A stretch of 64,000 nt of DNA from NCBI RefSeq assembly GCF_030936135.1, contig NC_082595.1, positions 17,001,930 through 17,065,929 of the forward strand. Direction: 5' to 3'. Every line of letters starts with the position of its first letter. The stretch's first letter is position 1. Under the pieces are notes generated by a model. That model saw only the letters and a list, made by a program, of their open reading frames with translations, was not told where the DNA came from and searched no databases. Shown here piece after piece: positions 61,181 to 64,000 of the stretch. Made by a program: the position numbers and the translations under genes. The DNA is from Gavia stellata. Taxonomy: Eukaryota > Chordata > Aves > Gaviiformes > Gaviidae.

Positions 61181-61230
61181 TTAGTAGCCATATTTTTCAT
61201 TGAGATGAGTCTTGCCATCACCACTTTGAT
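61181..61230 (-). CDS. Terminal coding exon of an unnamed minus-strand gene
   Basis: On the minus strand an acceptor with a pyrimidine tract (cttcctctttgtccattag) precedes AT-CAA-AGT. The two first bases complete a codon with the final G of the exon at 62461-62506, giving aspartate. The rest reads QSGDGKTHLNEKYGY and ends TAA at 61181-61183. The two exons together give an acidic then polar C-terminus with a final KYGY, like a protein tail ending in an exposed aromatic residue. I do not recognise the family. Reciprocal phase, matching splice sites and a following poly(A) signal make it convincing as a real gene end. Confidence 0.65.
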
Positions 61231-62460
61231 CTAATGGACAAAGAGGAAGCGTTGCATTATTTCCCCCATCCTCCATCCAAGATAAATGTGTATCCAAGTA
61301 TGAAATAGCCTCTAGGCAGCACCAGTCAGACAAGCACAAAGTGGATAAAAAGTCAGACTGAATATTACAGATCAAATCATCTTTTGATTTATAATTCCTC
61401 TTAACCTTACTAATAGTGTCAAGGTTACATCATATATTCCTGGGGTGGGTTTTTTTGTTTGTTTGTTTTCGGTTTTTTTCTGGTGTCCTCATTATGCCAG
61501 CTTAGAAAATAAGTCTGATTATTAGCAGGCAGACAGAAAAAGGAGTTCCCTCCTACGGACACAGCTTGCTTGGCTATCCCAGACCAGACCTCCGAGTTAC
61601 TGAATTGGGTATTTTGTTCCAGTGGATTCATATGCCAGAGAAGTGCAGTCTTTTCATTGAAGGATGATTCACCAAATTATAGTTTTCTTCAGTGAAATTC
61701 ATTCTCATCTTTCTTATTCCCTTTGGAGCCTATCTATATTATAAGCCTGCAACAGCCTTATAAAAATCATAGTAATGAATCTACCAAATGAAAGCTAAGC
61801 TTTGAACTTACTATGAAAACCTTAATGCATAAAAATGAATTTTCCATTTTAGAGAAACTGGAAATTCATTACACTGTTTCAGAATAACCTCACTGAGCTA
61901 AAAACACTCTGGAACTAAAGTAAAAAATTTGTTCAACTTTAACATATATTGGATGCGTGCATCAATTATTCAGTGCCTTCACCAAAGCATTACCAAGACT
62001 TCTCTCCAAAACGCATGACCCAAAGTTTGTATTCCAATGCTTTTTGCAAAAGTCTGCAAAGAAGATTTTCAGATCTCACATACTTTTATGAAAACTGAGA
62101 ATACTAATTTTGCTGGAACATTTATCCCTAGTGAAGGTTTGAGCTTGTCTTTCAACTAGATCATCATATCACTATGTGTGAATGGAGTTAGCTCTCTCAG
62201 GTGTTACAAAACTGAAAAACAAACTTCAGGTGTATCTGTACATTGAGATGAAGCTGCTACAGATATGGTCTGTATTTCACTGCAAGACTTGCATGGCCAT
62301 ACAACAAATACGGGGCATAACATGCCAGAAAACATCAGGTTCTGGGTAAAGTATTCCAGAATTACCTTTTTCTCAAGAAGTTACAATGACACCCTGACTA
62401 CTTATTAGGTAGATTCTTGAGTTGAGTTGAGACTAAAAATGGTAAGGAAATGGCTGATAC
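61231..62460 (-). other. Last intron of the minus-strand gene
   Basis: The intron is bounded by the donor GCAG|gtatca (minus strand, at 62460) and the acceptor at 61231. The 1230 bases are AT-rich, with no repeat or additional exon recognised. Confidence 0.5.
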
Positions 62461-62506
62461 CTGCAGGAGGAATCCATACGCAGTAGTCTGGGTCATCATC
62501 TGGGTA
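62461..62506 (-). CDS. Penultimate coding exon of an unnamed minus-strand gene
   Basis: It is 46 bases, flanked on the minus strand by the acceptor cctttttttttcctcacag and the donor CTGCAG|gtatca. It starts in phase 0 and encodes YPDDDPDYCVWIPPA plus one base, so it ends in phase 1. That phase fits the terminal exon at 61181-61230 (and the candidate alternative exon at 60390-60637). The peptide is an aspartate-rich cluster followed by CVWIPP. The other two frames are less plausible, one having a stop. Further upstream exons must lie beyond the right edge, or be too short for me to see in 62507-64000. Confidence 0.65.
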
Positions 62507-64000
62507 CTGTGAGGAAAAAAAAGGTTGTTGGACCTGCAAAAGGAGAAAAGATTTTTGAGGTGCTGCACCCCTCCAGCAATGTGTCACAGCCACTAAATCT
62601 CTCATTCATTCAGAGACAAATACTGAAAGGTGAGGGTTATATCTACAAGAGTCAGGGTTGAAAACAACAATACAGAGGAAAGAAGAAATATCAAACCCTC
62701 AAACAGATCCAGTTTATTCCCAGTAGAGTCACAGAGTAATAGAAATGCTGGTTAGACAGGACCTCTGGAGGTCATCCAGTCCAATCTTCCCCTCAAGACA
62801 GAACCATTGCCAGCTATCCAGTTCCAGACAGTTTAATCTTGTCATCCTAATGTTTGGTAGTGTCATTTGACACAGATTTCTTTATGCAGGGAAAAGCTTT
62901 AGAGTAGGATTTTCAAGAAGTACTTTACTGATTTCAACACACAATCCCACTGAAAACTACGTGTTTAAGGTGACTTTCAAACTCGAGTATATAAAAGTTC
63001 AGCTGTTATGTAAGGATAACTCAGTTTTTCAAAAGAAAAGAAAACCCAATTTTTTCAGGTCTTACTGGCATCACTGAAATGTCTAAAGCAAACCAAAACA
63101 GGTCACTTGCAATTCAAATGTTGACACAGCAATGTCTTTTTGTCCCTAGATTTTTAAGTTTTGCCACATTAGCATCATTTTCTCAACAACTTTTGTTTTC
63201 AACAACTGCAGGTAGCTATCAAAAAAATATCATAAAACTGTAGAGTGCAAGACTTAAGAGCTCAAAATGTAGACAAGTTACTCAGCACTGATTTGCATTA
63301 CTCTGTAGTATCATGATACAGTCTTAAGTTATGCAGTTGAAGCAATTTTTCATTCCCGCAAAAACTTTCCTTCCCTAAATTAACCTCTAAAACAGTTCTT
63401 TTGGAAGACTAATGTTTCCAAAACATTAGTCTGCAGAGTTGACCAGTTTTTAAATATGGCTTGTGAACAGTCACTTTAAAATTTTTTTTCCAGTTTTACA
63501 TGATTCAAAGTTATTCCTCAAATATTAAAAGAGAAAAAAAAAAAGCTGACTTCTGGTTGATATTTTCCATGCAAGATCTGAGCCCAGAGGCAGAGACAAC
63601 ATGTGGAAAAAGTGATTTGTGATGGGAGCGAGAATATAGCTAAGCCATCTGGCATTTGGAGAATGCTCAGTGTTAGAATGTGAACTCTGCGCTGATGAGA
63701 GGTGCTGACTTGACTGCCTCAGCATGAGAAGCTGCCTTGTTCTCCCATATTTATAGAAATGGTATAACTTGGGCTTTGACAGTATAAATTTACTCTTGCT
63801 TTCTTTATCAACATGCTTTATAGGCCAGCAACAAAGGACAATTCTAAAGGCTGTGCCTACCCAATCCTTGGGTCCTTTGCCAGGACTAATAAGGCAGCAG
63901 TTAGCACACACAGGCTGCAGGGAGTTAAGTTTAAGTAAGTGGTGCAGGGCTAAAATGAGATGGCCACCACAAAGAAATTGTCATAATGGTCAGAACTCAT
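62507..64000. other. Intron sequence of the minus-strand gene to the window edge
   Basis: AT-rich, with one CR1 relic (about 62729-62832) and an A-run at 63533-63544. An open frame at 63525-63911 (-) shows no domain and no convincing splice sites. A 17-bp micro-exon-like interval near 63067-63083 has tolerable borders but is too short to support. Confidence 0.45.
62729..62832 (-). mobile_element. Short, old CR1 3' relic
   Basis: The plus strand shows the reverse complement of a CR1 3' end: GTCACAGAGTAATAGAAATG, then GACAGGACCTCTGGAGGTCA and TCCAGTCCAATCTTCCCCTC, GCTATCCAGTTCCAGAC. About 100 bases are left. The tail octamers are degraded. Confidence 0.7.

Noticed and set aside
63067..63083. 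17-bp micro-exon candidate on the minus strand
   Set aside because: Borders are tolerable but the length carries no coding signal.

Overview
This window reads as a piece of an avian nuclear genome, probably a non-galliform (neoavian) bird. The main evidence is CR1 LINE copies carrying the bird-type 3' end (tandem ATTCTGTG octamers, seen as CACAGAAT on the other strand) and a long CR1 reverse-transcriptase reading frame. Coding density is very low, real exons are short and have GT-AG splice borders, and there are no bacterial-style operons. Most of the 64 kb is intronic or intergenic.

Left part (1 to about 22.47 kb): the 3' end of a plus-strand gene. Its last coding exon (20045-20173, 42 codons) has a branch-point-like sequence, a strong pyrimidine tract and a CAG acceptor. 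A roughly 2.3 kb 3' UTR follows, ending at an AATAAA at 22446. A 54-bp exon candidate at 6979-7032 is in compatible phase. I do not recognise the protein. The intervening introns hold a deleted CR1 tail, MIR-like ancient SINE pieces, microsatellites and one AT-rich block that looks like a conserved regulatory element.

Middle part (about 22.5-56.5 kb): intergenic, with no gene I can defend. It holds a damaged CR1 at 42.48-43.24 kb (+), older CR1 relics at 36.6 and 49.7 kb, a much better preserved CR1 at 50.44-51.70 kb (-) with a 365-codon reverse-transcriptase frame, microsatellites and several candidate conserved noncoding blocks.

Right part (56.5-64 kb): the most unusual content is a near full-length but heavily broken gene for a protein-primed family-B DNA polymerase of the Polinton/Maverick/adintovirus type (56547-59531, +). 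Zinc-finger, exonuclease-like, terminal-protein-region and palm motifs lie in the expected order, spread over several frames. About 0.5 kb downstream is a block of CCAAT boxes, a TCACGTGA palindrome and a poly(A) signal that looks like a solo LTR or a promoter. The last two coding exons of an unnamed minus-strand gene follow (62461-62506 joined to 61181-61230, phase-compatible, stop at 61181), with a poly(A) signal at 60893. The two host genes converge, and the 38 kb between their 3' ends has accumulated the mobile elements.

All names rest on motif recognition by eye. No database search or alignment was run.
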